From contig CM063107.1 of NCBI GenBank assembly GCA_031841125.1, positions 49,737,497 to 49,801,496 on the forward strand: a stretch of 64,000 nt of DNA, in the 5' to 3' direction. Of the stretch, positions 21,431-32,320 are shown piece by piece (within the stretch, counting starts at the first letter, position 1; each line of letters starts with the position of its first letter). The notes below the pieces were generated by a model, which saw only the letters and a list, made by a program, of their open reading frames with translations, did no database searches and was not told the DNA's origin. The translations under genes were made by a program, and so were the position numbers. This DNA is from Acanthococcus lagerstroemiae. Lineage: Eukaryota; Arthropoda; Insecta; Hemiptera; Eriococcidae.

Positions 21431-22148
21431 AAATTCGGCAGAGAATTCAAGACTAAGAAGCTGGTATGGAGAAAGGGATGGATCAGAGGTCACCCGGAAT
21501 GATGACACCACAAAATAAATCGTTCGCTCCGTTATTTACGACCGCAAACAAGGCCCTTAAGGTCAAATAATCTGGTGAGTCGCTAACCAAACCAAACTCT
21601 AAAAATAAATTTCAGTTAGAAGGTAAGATAAATTCAAGTCCCCCAATCTGGGTAGCAGGTTCCGTGGGGGCCAAAGCTTGCAACATCCCACCGTACACAG
21701 TCGAACCTAAAGCCGAGAGCCAGGGTGACCGTTTTAACTTTAAAATACCTCCCTTTTCTCCGAAAAGTCGGTAAAACATATAGATAAGACAGAAAAAAAA
21801 TCAAAATTTGCCACCTCAATTGTCAAGGCCCGGTTAATGGAAGTCGCATGTACGAATTTGGTACAGCCTTAAGAAATATTAAAAACAATCATTGCAGCCA
21901 ATAAATAGTGTCGAGCCAGCCTAAGAAATACGAAGAAACAGGCCCGAAAAATAATCAGGATCTATCTGTATAGTAAATGAATAAAAATAATTAGGGAAAC
22001 AAGAAGAACATACGGGAAGGAGACGTAGGTACTACGAGAGTACAAATAATGATAAAATCTTTCTGGAAACAAAAATGTTTACAGACCGAAGAGAAAAATC
22101 TAAGAGGTAAAGAAAAGCTATTAGTAAGCCAAAAAGTCGAGCTGTGCG
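21431..22148. other. no recognised feature between LINE remnants
   Basis: Possibly decayed inter-ORF sequence of the same LINE, but no motif can be supported. The short minus frames at 21634-21819 and 21991-22179 have no domain. Confidence 0.35.
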
Positions 22149-22790
22149 CAGGCCCGTAGCCAGAGAGGTGTTCTAGCACTTGACGGAGCCTCTCCCCCCT
22201 CCCCCCGACAAAATTTTGTGAATAAAAATAACGAATTCCTTATATTTTTCTTTTTAGTTTTGTTCAAGACTTTTCTTTCCACTACACGTTAATGTTTGTA
22301 AACTTGGCAACTCTGATTGTGCTTTGAAAGATGAACGAATCGTGTGTTTGTCGTTCTTTATAACGTGACGTGTCAGAAGAAAAGGGCCCCAGTGTCCAAC
22401 CAGCAATTTTACACATACAGGCCTTTTTCTTGTATCACATTACAATTCACAAACAGAGTGGTAGGCTCGCGATTCAGTTCACACTGACTATCGATGGCTA
22501 AATGCCTGAATAGCTGTTTGAGAACTGATAATTTGATAAGTCCGAAAGTTCGAAAATTTGATCTTTGTGAAAGTGTTAATGGAGGAGGGGGATTTTCAAG
22601 AGAGAAAAAGTCGAAAAATTGAGGTATTTTTCAAAGATCTGTGATATTAAAGGACAATTTTATAAAAATGAAGGTAAAATTACTGCTCGAGCGAAAATTT
22701 TTCGAAAAAACATGTTTTAAAGGCGAAAAATTGCTCATCAATTTCAGGTGCCTTGGGGGCATTTGCCCCCGCTCCCTTGACTACACCACA
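22149..22790. mobile_element. hAT-like TIR element, degenerate
   Basis: The left end is caggcccgtagccagag with a C-rich tract just inside. The right end, near cttgactacaccacag, pairs with it loosely, with the mirrored tract ggggcatttgcccccgc just inside. This resembles the MITEs at 9223 and 39606. No TSD is visible, so the borders are approximate. It lies between the ORF1-like and RT fragments. Confidence 0.5.
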
Positions 22791-22879
22791 GCCTTGTAGA
22801 AATCTTCACATTATATACTATCTGTATCCTCAAGCCCCCCGGCATACAGTCAGCAACCCCTGCCGCAGATGGGTGGCTA

Positions 22880-23420
22880 CGGCTTAGCTATGCAAGTTAC
22901 AAAAACTTATTAAGAGGAAAATAAAAAGGAACATTCGTGAGTTCGAGGAAGTAAGAACGCAGGAGATCATTCACTGCTCATGGTCCACACGGAAAGTCAA
23001 GAAGGAATTAATGAGCAGAAGCAGAATAATACACAAGCAAAAAGATAACAGCGAGGTGATCAGAAGTGGAAAAAATAAGGTTCTTGAAATAGCCAGGGAA
23101 TTTTATAAAAAGCTATATGAGACATCAAGCCCCCAGAATCCAAATCCCAATGGGGTAACAAAACAAAACAAGAAAAGATAGCATCCACAAGAGAACCACC
23201 CTTCTCACCAATTATGAAAAGGGAAGTACGACATGCAATACAAAAATTGAAAATAGGAAAAGCCCCAGGTTAGGACGGAATAGAGAGCTGGCTGATGCTC
23301 TGGTGGACCCCCTGACTAGAATACATAACGAAGTGTTGACCCCCGGAATAAGCCCTGAAGAATGGTATGTATCCGAAATTATAATCCTCTATAAGAAAGG
23401 GAGCCATCAAAATCGTCTGT
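22880..23420 (+). pseudogene. RTE-like reverse transcriptase fragment
   Basis: Plus-strand frames give NIREFEEVRTQEIIHCSWST, KVKKELMSRSRIIHKQKDN and KVLEIAREFYKKLYETSS. After frameshifts, EVRHAIQKLKIGKAPG then DGI appears, the conserved block 0-1 of LINE RTs (A...LK.GKAPG.DGI). It ends with PEEWYVSEIIILYKKG (the W....i..LyKKG block). It stops before the catalytic palm, so it is 3'-truncated or interrupted. Confidence 0.75.
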
Positions 23421-23862
23421 CATCATCGGTATTTTCAAATACGGAAATCTTAAGACATTAGATTCGATTACAATTGACAATGTTGGATACTTATTCCCAA
23501 ATAGGAGTGCATTTGACAATATTGTACACTCATTGGCCGTTTAGTTTAGTGATAGCCAAAATTATGCCGAATTTGTGCAAAAGAATGCATCATTCATAAT
23601 GTTGACCTTGATTAAAATTATGGTACAGAGTAGACAAGGTGGTTAAACGTACAGGAAGTGAGGTCAAATTTTACAAACAATTTATTTAAAGTAGGAGACT
23701 GTCGAAAATTCGAACGGCAACGAATTACAATTAGCAAGGCCTGAAGTACGAGATCGAATTGAAAAACAAAAGAAAAGGTAAATGGCGAATAAAGCGAAAG
23801 TTGAAATTCTGGAGCAAGGCGACGACAGCAAAATAACACGATTTCTGATGAATTACATATAA

Positions 23863-24427
23863 ATAGAGCCCGGATTTTTCGGCGCTAAAATATTGAAAAT
23901 TCGGCATTGAAAGTAAGATTCTCGGCATTGCATAAACGCAGAAAAATTCCGGAAAATGCCCGACGAAATCGCAAAAGTAGTAAAAAATGTAATTTTAATT
24001 TTCGTCGTGTCTCATTAATTCAAAAATGGGGCGTTATGTTGTACCATAATGTGAGCTTCAACATTCGTCTGCTTCTTCTGTCACTTAACAGGAGCTTTTA
24101 TATTGCAAGAATGACCGCTCTCTTTTTGCATACAATGTCCTTACTCCTCCCATCTGTGCTCAGAATCTCCTTCTGCTCAATGAATAGGCGAATCCATTGT
24201 CGTAGTATGTAAACTTTCTTTTCTTTTCTTTTTTTTTCCCGAGAACGCTCGGTATTACTGCATTTTCATTGATATTGTTAAGTTGTCGTTTGAAATGGGC
24301 ATTTTCGGCTTTTTCCGGCATTTATGACAATTTTTCGGTATTTTCCGGCGAAATAAAACTTATTTCCTGAGCCCCCCCTCGCCATACGCAAAACGAAGGC
24401 AGAAATGCCGAGGAATCCGGGCTCTAT
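23863..24427. mobile_element. TIR element with AGAGCCCGGATT ends
   Basis: Ends atagagcccggatt at 23863 and the inverse aatccgggctctat ending at 24427. The interior is rich in ttcggcatt/aatgccg motifs in both orientations, and similar text (gccgaaaat, aatgccgaaaa) occurs inside 27050-27540. Flanking 9-mers match only 5 of 9, so the superfamily is not settled. The overlapping short frames are not genes. Confidence 0.65.
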
Positions 24428-25202
24428 ATGCTATAAACTGTTCCTGTACAGTTCTTTTCATTGCCGAGGCACTATTTTCTAATTACCCCAGCATAAAAGA
24501 GTTACGTCCTGTATTGTCAGACGAATGATGTTTTGTCATTTTGTAAGACGAGCATTTCACTTTTTTTTTTTTTGGTTTTGTTTTGTTATGAGTTGTATCA
24601 CTTTATTTTTTCATGGTTTCGTTAGGTCTTGACAAACTTATTTTGCTATTTTGTGTTCCTATTTGTCAAATCGCTTGTCCTCGTTTGCTATCAATGGCAA
24701 TATGTCGCTCAACATAATCTGTCATCAATTATCATGTCGTTTAGCATAGTTTATCATATACTCGTTGACAAAATGATATAACAAGTTTTTTGTCATTAGT
24801 TTTATTTTTTTCTTATGTCATTGACGAAACGATACTGGCAAAAAACGATTTAAGGTTTTGTCATGTGACAAAATTTTGAAAATTCATTGTCATTTTGTCA
24901 TTTTGTTTTGTTATGCATCTAACAACACTGGTTACGTCACTGCTCGAAATTTCAAAATGAAGTCATTCGACGTATTCCTATTTTAACTGTGAATCTATCA
25001 GCAAATTATATTTTTGGTTTGAAAACTACAGTAATGAACATAAGGATTTATGATTAAATAGAAGGAGGAAAGGTGGGGGCAGCAGCCGACTGCAAATAAA
25101 AATTCAGATGAATTGGCACCTCTCGAGTTAAAGGCGAAATCAGCCAATAAATACGCAATGGAGTAATGAAGCATAATTATGTCATTTTCTAGAACCATTC
25201 TA
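24428..25202. other. ttgtcatttg-rich stretch
   Basis: Between about 24530 and 24930 there are many variants of ttttgtcattttgt and cgttttgtcatg. These suggest a decayed simple or dispersed repeat with terminus-like sequence at its right edge (catctaacaacactggttacgtcactg). No pair of ends was found and no gene is seen. Confidence 0.4.
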
Positions 25203-25204
25203 TA

Positions 25205-25332
25205 CCTCTTTTTCTAATTTGCTCTCAACTCGAGCCCTGGAATCCGCCCTTTCGAGCATTACTTCAGAGACGTCGGGGAGGCTGTTGGGGCTGTCTTAGA
25301 CCTCTTCCCTTCTGGTCGAAAAACTGGCCTAC
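25205..25332 (-). mobile_element. SINE-A/B tail fragment
   Basis: Reverse-complement match to the common SINE 3' part: tctaatttgctctcaac, agccctggaatccgcccttt, cgagcattacttcagagacgt and the tailing ggtcgaaaaactggcc. No tRNA-like head is attached, so the copy is 5'-truncated and its head family cannot be told. Confidence 0.8.
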
Positions 25333-26729
25333 TATGTACGTAATATAGATACTTCGATAGATGGATGGTGCTACTTATAAAATATACTTAGATACAAAAT
25401 TGATGATCAGGTTGCGACTTGAAAATGTATACAATGCTAAAAGCGATTTTAATACTTGCGTAAAACGTCTAGATATTTAGGAATTTTTTACTTACATTGA
25501 TATCTGCTTATAACAGAAAATACATTCAAATTACAAACGCCCAGTATAGTAAAATTGAAGAAAAAATTTGCCCACTGTATGGCGCTATTATAGTGTAGTA
25601 GTTGAAAGTAATTGGGGGGGGGGGAGGATTCCCTCAGAAAAAACATGAGTCTCCTAATCAAAACGGGAAACTAGCCGAGGGTCCTCAACAGTTATTATGA
25701 AACTGAAGTAGCTCATTCAGAGCATGGCCTAAAAAATAAGACAAAACTTTTTAGTAGTCAAAACTCAATTTTGTTTTCTACGTCTTTTCATATTTTTCTG
25801 TAACATTGCGCCGAACTGCATTAAAATGTCGAAAAGCAATTGTTCTTGTTTTTGATGATTAATTACAGCAATCTGATATGGGAAAATGTAGTAGGTTTCC
25901 TGAACAGACGACAAATTGATTAGTTGCACACTTCCTGTAGCATAGACTGAAATTCCTGATATTTTAGATTATTTACAATAGGTACATTCGATGTACTGAT
26001 TTCTGCAGGTGACCAGTAATGCAGGAAGAATCGATCATAGCCAAAGTCCCCTAGTACGTTCTTCTTTCAATATGGAAAAAACAATGATAGGCTCCTCATG
26101 AACTGGTAGTTTTTTTGTTTTTTTTTAGACTTCATGACGCATAAAAGCATTTATCGTTGGTAAATGACTTAGCTGTGAATCACCATACTCCATTAAATCA
26201 TTAGCCTCATTTTTAAGTGTATCGGACGCTGACTATTTTTGTCCATTCATCTCATTGATGAACTGCGATTTCTTCAGATCCAAAATTCGACTTGCGCCAA
26301 ACTGCATTCAAATAGCAGAAAAGGTTGTATGTCGAAATTTCTTTACACTGTACAACAGCTCAAAGTAGTATTATTACCATTTGGGATAAAATTGAAAGGG
26401 ATCAAAATATTTGCTTAATCTACGGTTCAAGCCAATGCATGGATGAGCAACTACAATTTCATAAAAATTGCGTGAGGCCTAATGCAGCCGGTAGTACCAT
26501 CATGAATTTTCAGCAAAATTTTATCAATATTTATTTTTAACAACCACAAAAAAATTATGCTCAATTTTAAGATGACTGATCAAGCGATTTGATTTTGGTC
26601 AAAGTCAACACATCTTAAATTTCTACGTTCATTTGAATAACATTTTTTTGTGAAGAGAGCAATTGCGCGATAACCACATTAATTAATTGATAAATTAGTG
26701 CCCAAAAATGAATTATGTAAATAGGTAGG
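25333..26729. other. no recognised feature
   Basis: AT-rich sequence with a G run at 25614-25623. The short frame at 26325-26540 (plus) shows no domain. Nothing else can be supported. Confidence 0.4.
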
Positions 26730-26946
26730 GGGTCTGGTTGGCCGAGTGGACAGCGCGCTGGTCTCGGAATCCGGAGGTCCCGGGTTCGAGCCCATGTAGC
26801 CACTCGCTACATTTCGACCTGGGCCAGATTTTCGGCAAGAAGAGAGGAGGACTAAGACAGCCTTAACAGCCTCCCCGACATCTCTGAGGTAATGCTCGAA
26901 AAGGCGGATTCCAGGGCTCGGGTTGAGAGCTAAGTTAGAAAAGAGG
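26730..26946 (+). mobile_element. SINE-A, tRNA-derived, near full length
   Basis: The head carries a good Pol III A box (tggccgagtgg at 26739) and B box (ggttcgagccc at 26781), as in Leu/Ser-type tRNAs. A ~140-bp tRNA-unrelated body follows, ending gagctaagttagaaaagagg. The second copy at 41184-41405 has a perfect TSD. The head is not a working tRNA gene, since no acceptor stem closes. Pol III transcription from the internal promoter is expected from family knowledge. Confidence 0.88.
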
Positions 26947-26960
26947 TACGTCTGGATACG

Positions 26961-27597
26961 CAAGGCCGGATTTAAGATTTCGTGGCCCTGGGGCCCAAGA
27001 AGATGTGGAGGCCCCAAAGTGTCAAGAAACCTCCCCCCCCCCCAAACAAGAGAAAAATCTTATTTTGCCGAATAACGCCGAAAACGATGATCTGCGCACA
27101 ACAATAAATTTAGTATTACAAACAGACACAAACCCTGAAATCACTGATTGCCACCAAGAGAAATTTAGCCTCGGATCTCGCGTTCATCTCAACCTACTTG
27201 TCCTTCCTACCTAACACAATTCGAAAACTGGAAACGAGAGGCGTTTCCCTATTGTTGACTGTCCATGATATTTCATCAAAACTTTAAACCTTAAAAATTT
27301 AAATAATTCACTCTTTCATGGAACTACATGTTTCACACAGGATAACATAGAGAAACATTTAGTAGTGATGTTTAATAAAAGATTTTTTCAATCCTACATG
27401 TAACCATCCATTTTTTTCATTAAAATTTTGGTTTTTTTCTAATATTGTAAGCTTACTTTTCGTTATCGCCAAATAATGCCGAAAATTGTAATTTTAAATG
27501 CCAAATTTCCAATTTTTATTGCCGAAAATTCCTAGTTCTATTCATGACTAATTTGTGGAGGCTCGGGGCCCTTCGCCCCGTCCTAAATGCGGCCCTG
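26961..27597. mobile_element. hAT-like element, 637 bp
   Basis: Ends caaggccggatttaaga and the inverse tcctaaatgcggccctg. The 8-bp flanks tggatacg and tggatact match at 7 of 8. Interior motifs such as aacgccgaaaa and attgccgaaaatt recur. No transposase: the frames at 27005-27214 and 26679-27017 are not conserved. It lies 14 bp downstream of the SINE-A tail. A matching left end (cagggccgtatttac) occurs at 47830. Confidence 0.82.
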
Positions 27598-27605
27598 TGG
27601 ATACT

Positions 27606-27774
27606 TACGAAACAAACAACGGCAAAATAATTGAACTAACCAACAAGCAAAGAAACAACTTTTCATTGCTTACGTACGTCTTGCCTACTCCTTCATTTTC
27701 AGGCGAATTTTATACGTATCCTGCTATAAGACAAAGACACCTCTCTCGACGGGGAGATGGGGTAGGAGATTATG
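27606..27774. other. no recognised feature
   Basis: Short spacer between the hAT-like element and the ACAAACG repeats. No feature is visible. Confidence 0.4.
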
Positions 27775-28110
27775 AGTGGCAGCACAAACCAGCACAAACG
27801 GAGCACAAACGATTGCGTCCACTTTTCTCTTTTCAATCCTTTGTCTAACAACTTTTTCAAAAACCATTCCTTCAGCACCCCCAAAAAATGAACCTTAATA
27901 TCTTGGGAAGGAGGGCAGCACAAACGACGGGGTTTTCATCACAAACCAGCACAAACGTAGCACAAACGATTGACACCATTAGTGGGGTGCTTCCGTTTCT
28001 ACAACATCCCAAAAATTTCCCCGAATATCTCAGGAAAGAGGGCAGCACAAACGACGGGGTTTTCAGCACAAACGCAGTACAAACGAATGGCATACATTTC
28101 AAGTCCATCA
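27775..28110 (+). repeat. ACAAACG-rich tandem repeat, period ~127
   Basis: The block aatatct..gga..agagggcagcacaaacgacggggttttca starts at 27897 and again at 28024, with a partial earlier version at 27775 (ggcagcacaaaccagcacaaac). Inside each unit the motif agcacaaacg is repeated two to four times. The overlapping frames on both strands at 27699-28262 are by-products of the repeat. Confidence 0.75.
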
Positions 28111-28414
28111 GCGTGGGTGGGGTCACCGAGGAAAAGCACGCGGAAAAAAATATCTGATACACAGGAGCGCAACCAGAACTTTTTTTGGTGGGGGCTGGCA
28201 TTTAGAAAAAAAAAAACTTGAGCAGGGGGTGAACGCTCGATTTGGTACCTACTTATTTTCATGAGCTGTAAATTTGTACGAACCTATGACGTAACGTAAC
28301 CACATCAGGCCATCGGCATCAATTTTTTTTTCCTTTCCAAATTTTTTGTAAAAATATCGAAGAATTCTTGGAGGAGCTATAGTCCCTTAGCCCCCTCCTT
28401 GGTCGTACCCTTGC
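28111..28414. mobile_element. possible hAT-like MITE fragment
   Basis: Contains gcaaccagaactttttttggtggggg near 28169 and, further on, gagctatagtcccttagccccctccttggtcgtacccttgc. Polypurine and polypyrimidine ends of this sort flank the better-defined MITEs at 30317 and 39606. No TSD or matched termini could be fixed. Confidence 0.3.
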
Positions 28415-28720
28415 TTATACATCTCGTTTGGTATGTAAGTGATGGCACCTCCTATGCATTCCAACTTCGTAGCATAACACACATATTATTTTTCAACGGA
28501 TGATTGGAAAGCGCATCATTAATGGATGATCGGAAAGTACATCATTAACGCCTTGTCTACGTTGCGTTAGGTCACATTTTACTGATAACACTGATGGAAA
28601 GCAAAAGCGACTACAAATGGCGGACAACTAGTCAGTGATGAATATTATTGCCTAGTTTTACTAGCCATGTTCTAGATATCACGATTAGTCGAAATATTGT
28701 GCGGTTGTTCTATCAGAGTG

Positions 28721-28987
28721 ACATAGGAGGCATAAGGGTTTTTGCCCCCCCCCCCCAGGTAGAAAAATGACGTTTGAAGAATTGCAGTTCTGAACAAAGA
28801 ATGATGGACGACATCCAGGATTCATCGACAGTGATGATATTATTTATTTCGACATTTGAATACAGCATAACGTTGCTCTAAATTTTTCTGCACAATAATT
28901 TTTTGACGCGATCGGCGGTACCACAAATACTACAAAAATGACCCTCCCACCCTCAACAAAAAAATCAACTGATACCTAGCTACGTCA
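28721..28987. mobile_element. insertion in unit 1, hAT-like ends
   Basis: Absent from the matching place in unit 2 (between ccgttcta and gtgaaaagtgg). It starts near gtgacataggagg and ends ctagctacgtcactg, with a C run just inside the left end. The ends pair imperfectly as cagtgacrtag. A small target deletion or decay hides the TSD. Confidence 0.6.
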
Positions 28988-29272
28988 CTGGTGGAAACTG
29001 GTTTGGTGGTTTGCAAATTCACAAGTTGTAATCCGTTTGCCACTTTTTGTCTTTTTCATGTAAATGATTTTCAATTTGAAGAGCTTATAACTATAAGTAT
29101 TTTCATTTGTATATTAATCACTAATATGGATTTTAAAGAGGCAGATCGATGATTACAAGCGTCTGATTATCACAAACTGTCTATGGACATGGCGAAGTGG
29201 ACATTTTCTATTATCCATTTATATATGAAATCATAATTTCAACACTTTCATCTAATCCGCTGAAAAGTAGTA

Positions 29273-29512
29273 TGTTACACCGCTTGGCTCGAAAGTGCGT
29301 GTTTACATGGTGAGGACAAGTTTGCGGAGCGAGCCAAAAGGCGAGTGTAGCAAATGTCTGAGACAAATGTAAACACACTTCGAGTTATGCCGTGTAAAAG
29401 TACTTTTATGTATACATGAATGCGTGAGGCCGTGCTAACGTTACTACTTTACAACCCATGGCTTGTAAAATCCTTTACAGACTTGACGTTTTTTCTCAAA
29501 TGAAAAGTAGTA
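29273..29512. mobile_element. 240-bp insertion between units 1 and 2 with direct repeat
   Basis: The 12-bp string tgaaaagtagta occurs at 29261-29272 and 29501-29512, bracketing ~230 bp that has no equivalent at the unit 2/3 junction. Inside is an inverted repeat (gctcgaaagtgcgtgtttacat against atgtaaacacacttcgag). A long TSD would suggest target-primed or similar insertion; the element type is unknown. Confidence 0.5.
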
Positions 29513-29977
29513 CTTCTTTCTGACTGTGCTGCTGCAAAAAGTTTCAGTTTCTGTTCATGTATACCAAAAAAAAATATCTTATACATCTCTTTGGTATGTG
29601 AGTGATGGCATCCCCTATGCATTACATCACTCGTTCACCACCCTTGTAGCATAATACATATATTATTTTTCAATGGATGATCGGAAAGAACACATTAATA
29701 ACACCTAGTCTACGTTGCGTTAGGTCACATTTTACTGATAACACTGATGGAAAGCAAAAGCGACTACAAATGGCGGACAACTGGTCAGTGATGAATATTC
29801 ACCACCCTTGTAGCATAATAAATATATTACTTTTCAATGGATAATTGCAAAGTGCATTATTAATCCCTAGTCTACGTTGCATTAGATCACATTTTACTGA
29901 TAACACTGATGGAAAGCAAAAACGACTACAAATGGCGGACAACTGGTCAGTGATGAATATTAGTGACTAGTTTTACT

Positions 29978-30141
29978 AGAGCCCTATAAATGCAAGTGAA
30001 AACGTACGTTATTTTGGCTCACATCGTGCCCGTGGATGCTGAATCTGACTATGCGGAGCGTACAGCGTGGTCGATTCGACATCAACGGGCGCGGTGTGAG
30101 CCAAAATGGCGTATGTCTTCACTCGTATCTCTATAGGGCTT
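29978..30141. mobile_element. MULE-like MITE with 10-bp TSD
   Basis: A 164-bp inverted-repeat element with ends agagccctata and tatagggctt; arms of ~60 bp pair (ttttggctcacatcgtgcccg against cgggcgcggtgtgagccaaaa). Flanked by a perfect 10-bp TSD, tagttttact, at 29968-29977 and 30142-30151. Unit 1 has a single uninterrupted tagttttact at the same place (~28652). A 9-10-bp TSD is the Mutator-like signature. Confidence 0.92.
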
Positions 30142-30316
30142 TAGTTTTACTAGTCATATTCTAAATATCGCGATTTGTCGAAATATTGCGCGACCGTTCT
30201 AAATACTCCGAATTGTGTGAAAAGTGGTTTGGTGATTTGCCAAGTCACTAGTTTTGATCTGTTTGCCGCTTTTTATCTTATCCATTTAAATAATTTTCAA
30301 TTTGAAGAGCTATTAA

Positions 30317-30494
30317 CAGTGGCGCTACCAGAAATTTTCTTTACGGGGTGCTAGAATTTCGAGTTGACTTAGTACCTACCCATTTTTTTTTGGGGGGGGG
30401 GGGTGAAAAGTAAGTTCAAAACTCAACCGTACCTATTTTTTTAGAATATGGGGGGTGCATTAGCCCCTATGCACTCCCATTGGTTTCGCCACTG
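30317..30494. mobile_element. hAT-like MITE in unit 2
   Basis: A 178-bp element with ends cagtggcgctacca and the inverse ttggtttcgccactg. The 8-bp flanks gctattaa and gttattaa match at 7 of 8. G run inside. Absent from unit 1 at gagcttataactat. No coding potential. Confidence 0.88.
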
Positions 30495-30856
30495 GTTATT
30501 AACTATATGTATTTTCATTTGTATTAATCACTAATATTGATTTTGAGGAGGCAGATTGATGGTTGCAAGCGTCTAGTTATCACGAACTGTCTGGATATGG
30601 CGAGGTGGACATCTCCTATCATCTATTTATATGGAATCATAATTTCAACACTTTCCTCAGATCCACTGAAAAAATAGCGTATTTCGTTTGGTACGTGAAC
30701 GATGGCACGCCCTGTGCATTGCAGCACTCGTCAGTATCCACTTGCTTGCCAACCTTGTGGCGTAATACACTATTTTTCAACAGATGATCGGAAAGTGCAC
30801 TATTAATGACTAGTTTACGTTACGTTAAGTCCAACTTTACTGATAACACTCTTATT

Positions 30857-31520
30857 TGTTTAGGGTATCTGCAAAGAGAAGTATAAGCCGACCGAAATGT
30901 GGAGATACTGAAAACGCGAAACGAAACCGAAACGAAATAAAGCACGATCTTACCTTCAGCATAGTGTGCGGGAAAAAAAGACGAAATCTGAGACGGATGA
31001 GAATGTACGAAAAACCGTCGTATACGCCGATTACGATTGATGACAATGTCTTCTGTGGTTGGGTCGTCGATCCTGAAATATAGCAACCTTCCTCGGCTCG
31101 ATGATTCTTTTATAAAGCTGGAATGTCGAACAACGACTATCGAGTATGCAGCACTGAAAACAGTCGCTACTCCCGATATTTTTCGCTCGTTATTACTCGT
31201 AGTCTGCGCCCCCAATCCAGTTTCAGTTTCGTCTTTCGTGTGTACGAATTCACGCGACTGCGTTGGACACGTCGGGCGTCTCTCTTCTGGCCGCCGAATG
31301 AGGTAATTCTTCGGGCCAGTTATACCTATTGCAAGGGAATACGAAATTATGCGACAATATTATAATTAATAAAATGCCGCCGAACAACTATATCGGTTCA
31401 ATCAAGGACGAGCATTCGAATTTGCTGCCCCCGCGTGCAGAGGCGGGCACCGGCGAACGGCGGCGGCAGCGGCACCAAATATTGGTCTATTTCCAATTCG
31501 CGGACCGTTAGGATTCAGTG
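30857..31520. promoter_or_regulatory. possible CpG-rich promoter/first exon region
   Basis: Base composition changes to mixed with many CpG, ending in cggcggcagcggc near 31463. On the plus strand ccagtttcagtttcg (near 31216) resembles an arthropod initiator (TCAGT), and gaatgag/gtaattc near 31300 resembles a splice donor. Short frames exist on both strands but none shows a domain. It could be an upstream non-coding exon of a gene outside the window. Weak evidence. Confidence 0.25.
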
Positions 31521-32159
31521 GGGCAAAATAATTCTGGAAATTCAGGCATAATACAAATTTTATGGCACCGTCTGGTAAATGTTAAGGTCGAAAAAAGAGA
31601 CTGGCTGGTGTGAAGACGAACTGTAAAAAAATTTACGTTCCCGTTGACCTTTACCCGTAATTATTTCGTGGAAATCACACAGTTTTAGGCCCACAGCCGC
31701 AGAGAGGAAGTGGATATACATCAGAAATACTAGTACTGAAGCACTGGAGGAATTTTTGGATGCCGTCGTTTCGAATCCTTAATAATGTTCACGCGTGTAT
31801 TGAAGTCACTTTAGGCCAGTCAAATTAAGACGAAAATAGACAAGGAAAAGAATTTAATGCAAGAAAAGATTCTGTTGAATGTCGTTGAAAATGGTTCCTT
31901 GAGTAGCCACAAAAAAGTCATCACTCTCATTTGGCTTGCTAATTTTTCTTGGGAGAGCTTGAGCTCTTCCAAAATGGCAGTGGCGTGCGGTGATTTTTCC
32001 TAGGAGGTAAGCGATAAGCGTTGAGGTGAAGTAAAAATCAGAATAAAAGTATGAAACATGCTACTACAAAACGGCATTGATGAAATTATTCAAATTGTCG
32101 TATCCCTGTGTAGGGTCATTCCATATGCATTTATTCTTTTCTGTGACGAATAATAGACA
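31521..32159. other. no recognised feature
   Basis: A possible lone hAT-like left end (cagtggcgtgcggtg) occurs near 31979 without a partner. Otherwise nothing can be supported. Confidence 0.4.
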
Positions 32160-32320
32160 CAGGGAAGTACCACCGAAGAGTTTTCCCGGGGGAGGGGGCG
32201 AGAGGAGGCAAAAATTGTGAAAGTCCCAACTGACTCAACTCAAAATTACCATATTGGATTTTTCCAACTTCGCAACTCAATTCCCAAGTATTAATGAAAA
32301 AAAAAACCAAAAACAGTTTT
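32160..32320 (-). mobile_element. hAT-like MITE family A, end fragment
   Basis: Starts cagggaagtacc at 32160, then aagagttttcccgggggagg and gtgaaagtcccaactgactc, as in 55605-55892. Family sequence is lost after ccaagtattaatgaaaaaa. One end only. Confidence 0.75.

Larger units (their letters stand above)
28415..30856 (+). repeat. ~1.1-kb tandem repeat, two full units and a partial third
   Basis: Units start at ttatacatctcgtttggtatg (28415), its near-copy at 29578 and cgtatttcgtttggtacg (~30677). Shared blocks in order: tacgttgcgttaggtcaca, actgataacactgatggaaag, gactacaaatggcggacaac, tagttttactag, gtcgaaatattg, gtttgccrcttttt, aggcagat.gatg and tggacat.tcctat. Unit 3 stops after ctgataacactc. 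Unit 2 has an internal direct duplication of ~170 bp (29630-29798 and 29799-29967). Four insertions distinguish the copies and are listed separately. Confidence 0.85.

Noticed and set aside
26730..26800. tRNA gene (Leu/Ser-like)
   Set aside because: A and B boxes are good, but no 7-bp acceptor stem closes and a SINE body follows; a second copy with TSD exists at 41184.
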